Source of the DNA: Dryomyza anilis
Lineage: Eukaryota; Arthropoda; Insecta; Diptera; Dryomyzidae
Length of the DNA: 64,000 nucleotides
Direction of reading: 5' to 3'
Assembly: GCA_951804985.1 (NCBI GenBank)
Contig: OX638131.1
Span: forward strand, 36,301,544 to 36,365,543
Below, in pieces: positions 33,280 to 45,065 of the stretch. Under the pieces are notes generated by a model. The model saw only the letters and a program-made list of their open reading frames with translations, made no database searches and was not told the DNA's origin. A program made the translations under genes and the position numbers. Position 1 is the first letter of the stretch, and each line of letters begins with the position of its first letter.

Positions 33280-34861
33280 GTCTAGAAAAAGAACTGAAAA
33301 CACCATTATTTTTAAAAAGTTGAAAATCATAACAATATATAACTTTTATTACAACTTTCGAAAAAGTACAAAATTTATTGGTTTTGTGGCGATATTCTAC
33401 TTTTATAAAAAAAAACACTTTACAAATTTTGTTTAAATTTAAATTTTTTTAATCTTATGTGTTTTGTTTTTTAATAATCAAAAAATGAAAATTTTGTATT
33501 GCTTGAATATTTAAATTTGTTAAGAACGTTTAATTATTTTTGTGTAATTAATGTTTTTATAAAAAATATAAAAAACAATTTCTTAAATTCATTTTCAACA
33601 GTTTTTTCATTTTGTTTAATGAGTAAATGTTGTAGGATAGAGTAAGGAAGATGGTACCAAAGTAAAAAAATATCACCTATTCCTAATAAAAATTACTGAA
33701 GATAGCAACTCTGCATCTTTTGATATTAAAAAATATTTTGTACTGTCATTAAACACTATAATTTTACATATTTTACTGCAAATTGTGAGTAACCTAGACG
33801 TGAAGGCGCAGATTCGAGATCAGCGACCCCATATTACCCTAAAACCGTTATAAAATCGAAAGATGGTACACACAGAAAAATCTTTTTAGGCATGTGGAAC
33901 GGTGTTTATGCCCGTAAATACGGAACGTATACGGCATGATTACGGGCCTTTTGGTTTATTGGGCAAGGAGTTTCTGTGAGTATATTTAATAAATAGCAAA
34001 ATTCCACAATAATTATTTGAACTAACAGTTTTTATTTGACAGCAATCAGGATTTTTTAAATTAACTTTGAATTTTCACTAAACGTCAAAATTCAAAGTGA
34101 ACCCGTTGAACAGAACTTGAGCGTTTTTAATTGCAATGGGCATTAGATGGACAATGGTTTTCTATGGAAAAAGTATTGAATTTGATTGAAAATTTGATCT
34201 AAAAATGTTTATCATAGTCTAGATGGGCACGCAGGAAACTAAAAATTCTTGTTTTTGTACCAAATTTGCCAATTTTAAAATTGTACTGAAAGAACGTCTC
34301 CCAAACGGAAAAGAACTGTTAGGATATAATTGCGGTAATAAACAAAATATGCATTTACTCAGATTTACTGCTACAATGACATATTATTATAAATTAATTG
34401 TATAGTTTAATGAAATATTTGTGCAATAATTACGCAAATTAAGAGCTTTGCAGTTCACTGACAGCTTTTTTCAGTAAATTTAACTTTTAAATTAAATATT
34501 GATAAAATAATTTAATTTAATATTAAAATAACATAATCCTATACAATACAGTTGCATCATTTGAATAAATAATTTGTCGGCAAACGTATACCTCACATAC
34601 ATACACATACATGCGTGCATATATAATTAACTCTGACTGACAGGAAGTTAACCATAATTAATGAGTAGGTGGAAATGCAAAAAAAAAAATTAATTTAATG
34701 AAAATTCGAAGAGCCAAATTTAGACAGCATTAACGAAATTGGTGAAATTCTACGTAGCAAAGTGAATACACAACTGAAATAAACGCAAGAATTTCAATAA
34801 TTTAATTTTCACTCAATTTAAATTTAATAAAACCAATGACGATATCATCTCAGTATCTATA
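33280..34861. other. Intergenic DNA, nothing recognised
   Basis: AT-rich. Short frames 33212-33418 (-) and 34223-34405 (+) have no motif. Confidence 0.5.
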
Positions 34862-34995
34862 TACTCAAAAAAAAATTCTATAAAATCAATAGTCTTTTGC
34901 TATTAAAATTAGTCGATAGGATTAATTATTATTTTAATAGGTAAATCCTATTAAATACTACAAATACTATTAAATACTATTAAATTGTTTTTGAG
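34862..34995. mobile_element. Short, diverged family M MITE (copy M5)
   Basis: ACTCAAAAAAAAATTCTA at the left and TTAAATTGTTTTTGAGT at the right are inverted. The inner words AATCAATAGTC, ATTAGTCGATAGG and TACTATTAAATAC match the family M interior in shortened form. Confidence 0.6.
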
Positions 34996-35219
34996 TTTAT
35001 ATCAAAATATGTATTTTTTGTATAATATGGAATCAATAACTGTCATATTTTTAATAAGATTTTTTTCGTTTTCAACGACAATCCTATTGTTTTCGTAACA
35101 TTATATATTATCGAAAACTACATTTTGAGAATGTAAACGGTATAGTTAAAATATCGTTTAGTTTGCTGGTTGTATACGTAATGAGAAATTTATAATTTCA
35201 GCTTAAATATATATATATT

Positions 35220-36025
35220 TAGGTCACATGGGTAAGTTCGGTCACATGGGGCGGATTTTTATAGTCGGTCGGGCCCTACTATGTAATACCCTACACCTTT
35301 GGTGGGGATATTAATGTGGAATATTTAATTGCATACCTTAATTTTAAAGTTTTTAATTATGCTGAACCTCCCCACCCTCTGGATATTATTCATATATCAG
35401 AAATTTACGCCTTATATCCCCATAAATTAAAAAAATTATATAAAAGTATAAAAAACTAAAAAAAAAAATTGAAAAATATAATTGGGCGGATCACGCCTAT
35501 ATTTCAAATTTTGAAAGGATAATATTTCATAGATTTGATTTTAATAATTTACGGATCAAATTTCCACTATGAAAACCCGGGAAATAATGAAAAAAAAAAG
35601 TGGGCGGATCACGCCCATTTTTGAACCACATATTTATAGATGAATTCTAACAATAACTTTTAAATTTTATAACTATACCTTGAATACTTTTCGAGTTATT
35701 AGTTCCTAAAGAGTTATATAAAAGTGACTTGTATGGGAGGTGGGCGTGTCCGTTGACCGATTTGGCTCATTTTCAAACTCAGTGCCTACTTTTGGCTAAA
35801 ATATATTGAGACGAAATTTCATAGTATTCTGATCAGTATTTCTCAAGTTATTCTGTATTCGGACAGCAATACGGACAGACAGACGGACATGGCTAAACGG
35901 ACTCGGGTAATGATGCTGATCAAGAATATATATACTTTTCCATACCGGACAGGCCTCCTGAGGGGCGTTACAATATATGCTCAAAGTTAATATACCCTGT
36001 ACCTCATAGGTGTAGGGTATAAAAA
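35220..36025 (+). repeat. Family A element, copy A5
   Basis: Colinear with A2 and A4 but with a very short microsatellite (35868-35888), consistent with rapid length change of that tract. It lacks about 14 bases at the start. The hairpin end is at 35992-36022. Confidence 0.92.
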
Positions 36026-36524
36026 GTAAACTCAACAAACCAAATTAATTTGGATAATGTTTAAATATAAATGTAACAAACCAATAAAGTTTACGTATTG
36101 TGTTATTTATAGAATATAACGTCAAACATTTGCTGTTTGAAATCGTGACTCACGTACTACACGTTGCAAAAAAGGGCTTCCCAAACATTATTTTCCAGGC
36201 ATTAATAAATCTTTGGAGCTTTATGAAAACAAAAGTATTATTGCATTGCCAAATATTATTATAGTAACAACAAAACATGTTTATGTTTTCGTTCAAATAT
36301 ATTTATGTTCAGAATGAATAATTGTTGGCGTTCTTGCAATCATATATATGTTTGAATGTGAGAAACATTTTTTACATGTAAACATATTAATGTTTACATT
36401 TAATTTTAATGTAAAAAAGTGAATTTAGTGGTAATATTTTCTTTACAAAAGACACCATTTTTAAATTCGTTGTCACCCACTATTAACAAAATACATATAA
36501 TTTAAAGAACCTTTTTTGACGTTA
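36026..36524. other. Intergenic DNA, nothing recognised
   Basis: AT-rich; no gene. Confidence 0.55.
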
Positions 36525-36833
36525 ATAATAATAATAGTTTGGCACTGCAGTCCTGTATAGAACTTCGGCCGAGCTCTCTCACCATTTTCAGCTGTGCGTG
36601 TTATATTTGTACTCAAAGTGGTGGGACCTACAGTTTATTGCCGAATCCGAACCGTGGGTGAGAGCTTTTCATAGGCAATGTTTTACTCTCGTAGGTTTGC
36701 CATTTACAGCCGAGAGGTAGCGCGGTATAGAAAAATATTTCAATAAAAAGGCGTTGTTAGCCCCAGTCCTGGCTTGAACCGGGGACCTTTCAGCTCGCAG
36801 TCCAACGCACTAACCACTGAGCTACCGCGGCTA
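36525..36833 (-). mobile_element. tRNA-derived SINE, full-length copy
   Basis: A complete copy with (AAT)n at 36525-36537, body, B box (CGGTTCAAGCC on the minus strand) and A box (GCGGTAGCTCAGTGG). GACGTTAAT on the left and ACGAACGTTGAC on the right may hold a decayed duplication. Confidence 0.9.
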
Positions 36834-37287
36834 CGAACGTTGACTGTGACGTTGGCTGTGTTAAATCGCAGATATTACAAACATTTATATAATAATTACT
36901 GATGAACTATATCTGTTTTCACATAAACATTAATATAATGAATTCATATAAATCCGCGATTAAAGCAATGTATGTTTAAATATCGTATAATAATATTTCA
37001 ATCTGAACAAAAAAATAATAATACAATTCAATTATAATGTAATTCGATTTTACTCCTAATATTTATATGGTGATTTCGAATTATGTTATAATTACATTCA
37101 AGCATATTCAAACAAATCTTTTCTATCCGTTTAAGAAAAAAGTTATATATTTAGTAAAATTCTCTAAAATTCAATTATTTGTAATTATTACGAAGAAATT
37201 AAAATGAGGAACAAATTGGTATTTAAGCTTATTAAAATAATGTAATCTTAAATGAAGAAAGCTTCTGGGAAAAATAATGGTATAGCA
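36834..37287. other. Intergenic DNA, nothing recognised
   Basis: AT-rich; no gene. Confidence 0.55.
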
Positions 37288-37415
37288 ACTAAAATATGTA
37301 ATATAATATAATAGTTTGACGCTGTTAGCCCCAGTCCAGGCTTGAACCGGGGACCTTTCGGCTCGTAGTCCAATGCACTAACCACTGAGCTACCACGGCT
37401 ACTAAAATATGTAAT
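37288..37415 (-). mobile_element. 98-bp deleted SINE flanked by a perfect 15-bp target-site duplication
   Basis: ACTAAAATATGTAAT occurs at 37288-37302 and again at 37401-37415. Between them, 37303-37400 holds only the 3' tip (ATAATAGTTTGACGC) joined directly to the tRNA head (TGTTAGCCCCAG... with B and A boxes). The body of about 210 bp is missing. The intact duplication shows that it inserted by retrotransposition and suggests it was already in this short form, because the deletion is internal and both ends match the full SINE. Confidence 0.88.
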
Positions 37416-37774
37416 CGATCTAAATTTGACAATATTGGGTCAAACTGAAATGAAAAAAAAAAAAAAAGTGAACGACATTTGACCGACTAAAATATAATTA
37501 AATCTTCTCATTCTTACAATCCATTATGATGATAATATTGAATTCGAATTTGAACAATTATTTTGTTTGATCTTTAGATTTACCAAAAATGAAATTCATT
37601 TCGATATCTCTAACGACATAAACAACGATACCAATAAACAAAGATTTGTTTTTCGAAAAATCCATAGTGATACTAAAATTCATTATTGATTTTTCGAAAG
37701 CAAGACTTTGGTTCTATAACGATAATGTTTGATTTTCTGGGATATTACAGTGATTTATCAAAAATGGTCCATAT
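37416..37774. other. Intergenic DNA, nothing recognised
   Basis: AT-rich with an A15 run at 37453; no gene. Confidence 0.5.
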
Positions 37775-38112
37775 CCCTAGTAGAAATTTTAGTACGGCCA
37801 TGGTCATAAAGTGCTCACGTCATTTTTTGTGATAATCGGGATATGATGAGGCCCATAATGTCCTTGTAACGCAGTGTCCTGATCATATATTGACCTCAGG
37901 TCATGATCATGTTCTGATCGGGCAAATCCCGCATTGCCCGCGATCATTGTCTGATGCTAATTTCGATATGAGGAACAAATAATGTAGCAATGATCGGGAA
38001 CATTGACTATTTAGATAATGTAAACCCCGGTATGGTAAGCATAATAGGGCTTACCATACCAACGAAAACCCGATCATTTCCCGATGGCGCATCGGGCAAA
38101 TTTCTACTAGGG
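37775..38112. mobile_element. MITE with CCCTAGTAGAAATTT ends (family E, copy E1)
   Basis: The ends CCCTAGTAGAAATTT and AAATTTCTACTAGGG are perfect inverted repeats over 15 bases. The interior is GC-richer than its surroundings, with many GATCATG and TGATCGGG words in both orientations. It aligns closely with 60883-61298. TA adjoins the right end and lies just outside the left end, compatible with a TA target. Confidence 0.9.
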
Positions 38113-38885
38113 TAATATGAGATTTAAAGAAATCCGTATATATGGCAAATATGGCCATAAAATTTAATACTATATAGCATATATTTCAATTGAAACACAA
38201 ATATAATATTTTCTAGTAGAATAACCCAACAAATTATCAAATTATCAAATTTTCTGTGTTGTAGTCACTTTCAACTTAATGTAGGGTATAATGACATCTA
38301 TACATATTATTTAATAGAATTTAATGAAATACATTTTTTCAATTGAAATAAAAAAAATAAATAAAAAATGCACATTCAAATATGTTGCTAAAATGTTGCT
38401 ACTGACAACATTACATTTCCATTTCTCATAATGATAACAATTGCCGTAATACACATATGTACGTTGAATGGCAACACAGAGAGGGTTAATGAATTTGCAT
38501 AAACAATTTATGATTTGAAAGGCAACAAACGGATGTGTCAAGCATACTAAATCGGATTTCCAGGATTTACAAACATGTGAAGCGGAGCAATGCATTTAAT
38601 GTGCGGTAAGGACTCTGTAGTGATGACCAAAATGCCAGACAGCATATTTTTTGAATGGAGCAGAAAAAAAAATTATACTGTTATTGTTAACACGGGTATG
38701 AGTCAGATGTTACGTTAAATTATTAGATATTTAAATTATGTGCCTTAATAAAGAGAAAAAAAAAATAAAGCAATATAAATTAAAATATTCAGTTAGTAAT
38801 TATATTTTAATAACATTCTAATAAAAAATGTTGATTATGCACAAACAAATTTTGCAAAATACTATTAAATCATATTAAAATATTT
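38113..38885. other. Intergenic DNA, nothing recognised
   Basis: The 94-codon frame at 38311-38595 (-) has no recognisable motif. Confidence 0.5.
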
Positions 38886-39165
38886 TTGAGCGGTGGTAGC
38901 TCAGTGGTTAGAGCATTGGACTGCGAGCCGAAAGGTCCCCGGTTCAAGCCTGGGCTGGGGCTAACAATATCTTTTCCTAGAAAACATTTTTCTATACCGC
39001 GCTACATCTCGGCAGTAAATGGCACCCATACGGGAATAAACATTGCCTATGAAAGCTCTCACCGTTCGGATTCGGCATTAAACTGTAGGTTCCACCACTT
39101 TGAGTACAAAAATAGCACGCTTCGCTGTGGAAGTTTTTATGGGTTTTATAAATGTAGTAACCAAA
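38886..39165 (+). mobile_element. tRNA-derived SINE, plus-strand copy
   Basis: The only well-preserved plus-strand copy: head GCGGTGGTAGCTCAGTGG, B box GGTTCAAGCC, GGGCTGGGGCTAACAATATC, then the body to CACCACTTTGAGTACAAA. The 3' tail is replaced by other sequence. The open frame 38886-39230 is this SINE. Confidence 0.85.
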
Positions 39166-39242
39166 TAATAACTCTCCGCCAAAACAACTTTTCTCAAAGA
39201 CAATTCTTCTCAGACTGCGCATACACGTAAAATTCTTCCCAG

Positions 39243-40862
39243 TTGAAATCTACGCCGTTAAATTATTCTCCATATAACGCTTTCCCGTGGAATTCTTCCG
39301 GTAGAATTCTTCTGGTAGAATTCATCCCGGTTGAATTGTTCCCGGTAGAATTCTTTGCCGTAGAATTCTTCCCCGTAGAGTTTTTCCCAGAAGAAGTTAA
39401 TTGTGGTGAATTTGGGTCTGGTACGATAAGTCTGAATTTGAAATATCGAAACTAAAAATACCGAAGACAAAAATTTAGAAATTAAAAATGCCGAAACCTG
39501 AACATGTCGAAAACTAAAAATGTCGAAATTTAATATGACGAAAAAATTATAGAAAATGTCGAAAATATATATATCAAGTAAATATAATAAAATACGAAGA
39601 TAAAAATATTAAAAAAGAACAAAGTTATTAAAAAAACAACGAAGACGTATCATTATGAGTCCCGTGAATATCAAAATCTCCGCTACGAATTCTGATAAAT
39701 ATGCTGCCTTCAAAATTCCATCTTGGAATTTAGCTTTAACACAACAGAAATTTTGATTTTTTTTTTAAATACTTTTTTTTAAGGACATGTAATTTGAAGT
39801 TTAAGAATAACGACCGTTGGGCATATGTTCATGTTAAGAAAAAAAATTCCAAAAGATTGTTTTATTAGTTTTAAAACGAAACCTTAACGATGTTTTTAGC
39901 ATCAAGAGAAATTTCAATAGGAACCACTATACGAAAGTTATCATTGACAATTTTTTAACTTTGGACTGTATCTCTGGAAGTGTGGTGAATGCAGATCCCG
40001 AAACCCTTTATCAGTTACCAAAATATCATTGAAATCGAAAGGAGTGTGTTAATCCTGAGAGATTTGGTGTGGACTTACTCATATAGGAGTTGAAAATTGT
40101 ATTTCAACATTTTTATATTTCGGCATTTTAATTTTCGACATTTTTTGATCCTATATAAAAATAATTTTGTGTTTATAGTTTTAAAAATTTTTCAACATTT
40201 TCTAGCTTTAAAATATTTTGCGACATTTTGTGATTCGGCCAAATATTGTTTCGGCGTTCTAAGGCTTTTATAATTGCGACATTTTAAGGTTTCGACATTT
40301 TTTTTCGACATTTCGTACGGATCCCGGTGAATTTTAGTGTTGGGAATTTTAATGTGGTGAGTTTAACTGTAGTGAGTTTTAGTGAGGTGAGATTTAGTGC
40401 GGTGAGTTTTAGTGTGGTGAGTTTTAGTGTGGTGAATTTTTAGTGTGGTGAATTTTTATGTTTTGAAATTTATTGTGGTGAGTTTTAGTGTAGTGATTTT
40501 CAGTGCGATGAATTTTATTGTGGTGAGTTTTAGTGTGGTCAATTTTTATTTGGTGAATTTTATTGTGGTGAGTTTTTGTATAGTGATTTTCAGTGCGATG
40601 AATTTCATTGTGGTGAGTTTTAGTGTGGTGAATTTTTAGTGTGGTGAATTTTTAAGTGGTGAAATTTATTGTGGTGAGTTTTAGTGTAGTGATTTTCAGT
40701 GCGATGAATTTTATTGTTTTGAGTTTTAGTGTGGTGAATTTTTATTTGGTGAATTTTATTGTGGTGAGTTTTAGTGTAGTGATTTTCAGTGCGATGAATT
40801 TTATTGTGGTGAGTTTAAGTGTGGTGAATTATAGTGTGGTGAATTTTTATGTGGTGAATATC
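39243..40862. mobile_element. Fold-back-like element with minisatellite arms
   Basis: Four degenerate minisatellite arrays are arranged symmetrically. The outer left array (39260-39400) has units of about 15 bases, CCGGTAGAATTCTTC. The inner left array (39430-39610) has AAAAATGTCGAAA units. The inner right array (40110-40320) has TTCGACATTTT units, the inverse of the inner left ones. The outer right array (40329-40862) has GTGGTGAATTTTAGT units. A unique spacer of about 490 bp lies between. Inverted arms made of short tandem repeats are the hallmark of Drosophila Foldback elements. Open frames in the arrays (39243-39470, 40445-40910) are repeat artefacts. Confidence 0.65.
40329..40862 (+). 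repeat. GTGGTGAATTTTAGT minisatellite with a higher-order unit
   Basis: About 35 degenerate units of 15-16 bases. From about 40470 a compound unit of roughly 110 bases (GTGGTGAGTTTTAGTGTAGT, GATTTTCAGTGCGATGAATT, and so on) repeats about three times, showing a second round of amplification. In one frame this reads as repeated VVSFSVVIFSAMNFI peptides, which is not evidence for a protein. Confidence 0.85.
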
Positions 40863-41280
40863 GTATTGAAAGTTTTGGTTGTATGGGAGGTTCCACGCCT
40901 CTTTGTTTAATCCCGCCCATATAAGGCCTATCATTCCTTCCAGATCATACCGCATCTGTGGTAAAAATTTCAAGAATTTTCAATTTCAATCAATTATATT
41001 ATATGCCATATTAAAGGCCAATACCTTTCAAATGATATCACAGTTGATCATGTACGTAAACTGAATTTTAAGATAAATGCAATTAAGTTAACTTTGTGAG
41101 TTTTTACCTATTTTTTCACTTTTTAAGCCGCCATATTTCGGGAACCATATAAGCTAGAGGTCCAACATTTATAAATTGTCTTATTTTAATAAGGTACATC
41201 ATTTGTACCAAATTTAAATTATTTCTAAGGGGTAAGGAAATCCGTTTGTTGATTTAAAATGGAATATCCCTATGGAAAAA
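40863..41280. other. Intergenic DNA
   Basis: No gene. CCATATTTCGGGAACCATAT and similar words look repeat-derived but have no partner in the window. Confidence 0.45.
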
Positions 41281-41960
41281 TATTAGGTTTTTTATTGAAA
41301 GTTTTTCTTTATTTGGTCTGCATGCGGTCGTGAGACAATTTAGTCGGCTCGCCAATAAAACCCTTCGGGAAGTCCCCAATGTGCACAATTTGTTCGCCCA
41401 TGAAAACATTACATCCGTCAATGTAATTTCACGGCACCCACAGCTGCATCTTGCTGCCACAATGCAGTAACAACAATAATTACACAATTCAGAGAATGTT
41501 GTCGACAACAAGGACGATGGTTCCTTCCTTTGTCTTTCTTCCTGCCTAGAGTAACAGTAGCACAAGGACTTGATGTAGCTAGCTGCCTTTTCTTCGAGAC
41601 TCGTTCGTTGTCATCATTAGAGAAGGATTAAACGCGCAATGGTGACGTCTTGTTCATCCGCTAAGGAGCAACACCACCTTCCGACCCACCTTCGTTATTG
41701 CCAACGATGCATTGGTGCCGAAAATAGTTGAAAGTTTTCACGTACTTCGTCGTCGTCGTCGTCATCATCATCATCGTCTTTTTGTTATTGTTTTTATGTG
41801 CAGATCGCACCAGAGGCTGTGGTCGGGGTTGTGGTTTTTATACCGAACTTTGTATAAACGAACAACAGAACTCGCGCGACTTGGGTTCTTAGATGAGTTC
41901 TCGAAGTTTTGGATCTGCCGTCGACTTGTTGTTTTTGTCGTACTTTTTAGATTACCGTAA
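41281..41960. other. GC-richer unassigned block, possible exon or regulatory region
   Basis: This block is visibly richer in G and C than its surroundings, with CAGTAACAACAATAATTAC, a CGTCGTCGTCGTCATCATCA microsatellite at 41746-41777 and scattered AACAACA words. Open frames on either strand (41254-41565 -, 41712-41960 +) lack domains. It could be a leader exon, an enhancer or a decayed gene. Confidence 0.35.
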
Positions 41961-42409
41961 GTTGTAGCTCATGTTATTGTTGTGATTTTATTATTATTTT
42001 AGTTTTTGTTGACGATGTTGTTTTTTTATTTGTTGTCAGCTGTGGTTACTGCGTGCCTTTCTGAACTTTGGATTCGTTGGCGGATTAACAAATTAATTAT
42101 AATTAAATTTAAATGAACTAATTAATAAGATTCTCAGACATCCGGTCCAATAGCATTTGCTATATTTATTGAGTTGTTTCAATTTAGAAACGCAATAACA
42201 TAGATATTACACATTGGGAGAAGCAACTTTAGGGTTTAATCAAAAAATAACAAGCTTTAAAAACTTAACATAATTACTAAAATTATTCCGTTGATTTTAG
42301 TGTTATATGTGGGTCACAAGTCAAAAGTCGACCAATAACGTCCCTTTTCAATACCAAATAATTTAGATATACAAGTGATTTAAGTTCAGAGTTTCATTGA
42401 AAGAGCTGT
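41961..42409. other. Intergenic DNA, nothing recognised
   Basis: AT-rich; no gene. Confidence 0.5.
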
Positions 42410-42757
42410 TGTACTTTTTCTGTTATCGTGGTTTCAATATACAGACAGCCGGACATTCAAACGAACCGATAGACAACGCTAAATTGTCTTAGAAGGTGTT
42501 GCTGATCAATAATGTATATATAAACGAAGGGAGAAACTATTAAAATCTAAAAGAAATCAAAAAATATACGGAGTAATATACAGCTAAACGGAAAAAATTC
42601 TGTATTTAAAGAAACATAACCACTTAGTTATCAGAAAAGTAAGTAAGAGCAAGTGTTCTTGATAATACAGAGGTTAATGTCTTAGGTAACCAAGAGCACA
42701 AGTTCGTATTACTGTTGTTTTTCGATCTTGCTTTGTCTGTAATATTCGCTATTGTTC

Positions 42758-43596
42758 ACAGAGAAAAGGTATCAATTTATCATAAATATTATGAATTATT
42801 CTACCAACTACCAGCTTCATCATATTGATATCAGCGTTCATTAAATGACATATTGATGAATGTATTCATTATATGTATGAACTTATTCATACGATCGAAC
42901 TTCATAGTGAAGGACGATGTATTCAATTCAATATATTTGAATCGTCATATTGATGATTTTTTTCATAATATTTATGAAAAAAATACGCAATATGATTGAA
43001 CAATTAAAAAAAAAATATCAGAAAAAAAAAGTTTTTTTTCAAACAAAAAAAAAAAAAAACAAAAAAAAAAATGTCCAAAAAAAAGGATCCGAAAAAAATG
43101 TTGTTTTCGAAAAAAAAAAAAAAAAAAACTTTGTTCAAAAAAATGTTTTTTTTTAAATATATTTTATATTTTTTATATAACTTTTTATTAATAAATAAAT
43201 ATATTATAAAACATTTTACTAATTTATGCATGTCAAGCAAGTATTATATAAGAAATAACATACTAGAACTACTTGAGAACTGAGAAGTACGGCAAAAAAT
43301 GAATAAAAAAATAAGTATTTTAATTGAAATTTGGTTTGATGAACAGCATTCTTCAATATGAAGAAAAATGTATTGTATTTGATGTTTTTGTTCATTAATA
43401 TGATAAAACGTAATCGTCACATACAGTTCATCATATTGAAAAAGACTTTTTCGACAGTTCATCGTTCATCATATTTATGATCGCATACATAGCCTTGATA
43501 TCGTTAGTCATTCATTTTATGAGTAGTTATTCAATACAATGAACATTGGTTTGAAGAACGTATTTCATCAAATGATGTACATTTTTTTGGTGTTCG
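42758..43596. mobile_element. Family D MITE, copy D1, with an A/T homopolymer core
   Basis: Shares with 60194-60752 the words ATAAATATTATGAATT, CTTCATCATATTGA, GCAAGTATTATATAAGAAAT, ACTTGAGAACTGAGAAGTA and GAAATTTGGTTTG, in order. The core (43003-43155) is broken A and T runs; open frames there (42950-43240) are lysine or phenylalanine artefacts. Confidence 0.75.
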
Positions 43597-43921
43597 TCTG
43601 TCATCGCCAGATAAAAAAATGTTTATTAGTGTGTCAATATGTTGGTAGTAACTAAGAGTAACTTGATATGCAGAGATTATGTTCTTAGGCATCAACAAGT
43701 TTCTAAGAGTAATTTTTCTTGTATGTAGAGGTTAATTTCTAAGCAAATCTAAAAATAAATTAAAAAATGTTTATGAACTGAAAAAATATTAATATTCATA
43801 GGAAAAGTCGTGTTTTTTCTATATTTATAACTTGGAAATTCGTACATATACGGACGCTGCCTTGTCTGGCTGTGCATTATTGTTCTATTCGTGAAAATTC
43901 ACACATGCATACAATGTAATC

Positions 43922-45065
43922 ATACACAGAAAAAATTTTGAACACCGTTAGTTGCGACATCGTTCATAATATATATGGAAAAAATCATTCTATTTATGAA
44001 CTATTCCTCGTATATACGAATCGCACAATTTGAGCGAAATTTATATAATAAACACGTTCATAATTGTTATGAATTGCGTTCATTGAGGTATTCATATGAG
44101 GCAAAGCAGCGCAAGCTCCACGTCACCTGCAATTCAGCCGAGCATAAAGGCGATACTGAAAAATAAAAAAAAGCACTCCACCAAAGGAGAATAGAAAATA
44201 CAACACAAAGTAGATAGGTAGGTATTTGAGTATGTGTGTATGATGGTATGTGTGACTTGCAACTTTTGACAATTCTATAAATAGATATTGTTGACTGATT
44301 TGTATAAATTGCACTTTGTATAAATTAATTTTTTGAACTTAGAGTTTTGTTTCAATATTTTTTTTTCCTCAGAATTTTGAATTGTTTGAATTGAAAAAGT
44401 TTGAATAAAATTTGTATAAAGTAAAATCTAAAAAATTCAAGATATTCGCCTTATCCATTTTTTCGCAAGGAAACAGATAAGTACATTTATATTCTGAGCA
44501 TCGAACAGATATTTTTATTTTACTGACGCATCATGCCGCATGACGGCAACTCGTCGCGACGCGTCGATAGTCGATGATAGCATATACAATTCTTAGTTTT
44601 TATTATTCCAATGTCATTTCGTACAAATAGACCGAATCGTTTCATTTGTTGTTTACAACTCCAAAGAAACGTGCACCTCAGGTACTTAACATCACGCAAC
44701 AACAAACAGCAGCAATAGGCAGCAACAGCAAGAGTAGATATAAAATAAAATGTAAGTAGTTAAAAAAATAAAGAAATTAAAATAATAAAAATAAAATAAA
44801 AAAGTAATATAATAAAATAAAACAAAAAAATACAATGAAATAAAAAAAACAGTTTTTTTTATTTTTAATTAGTTTAAAGTTCATAAATACCATGTATATT
44901 TTCATAAATATTATGAAAACGTTCATCAATATTATGAAATTTTCATTTCGGTTTTATGAACGATTCATAAATTGAATGAATTTGGTCATTAGTTGAGTAA
45001 TAATGAAAAATTCATAAAATTGATGATCTAATTCATAAATAGTATGAACTTTTTTTTCTGTGTAC
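43922..45065. mobile_element. Family D-like MITE, copy D3
   Basis: ATACACAGAAAAAATTT at the left and TTTTTTTTCTGTGTA at the right are inverted ends. Both terminal zones carry TTCATAA, ATATTATGAA and TTCATAAAT words as in D1 and D2. The middle (44100-44760) is unrelated and GC-richer, with a CAGCAGCAAYAGGCAGCAAC stretch, perhaps captured sequence. Confidence 0.6.

Noticed and set aside
40445..40910. Open frames encoding repeated VVSFSVVIFSAMNFI peptides
   Set aside because: Direct product of the 15-16-base minisatellite; the period and stops follow the array, not a protein.
42950..43283. Lys-rich and Phe-rich open frames
   Set aside because: Translation of homopolymer A/T runs in MITE D1.
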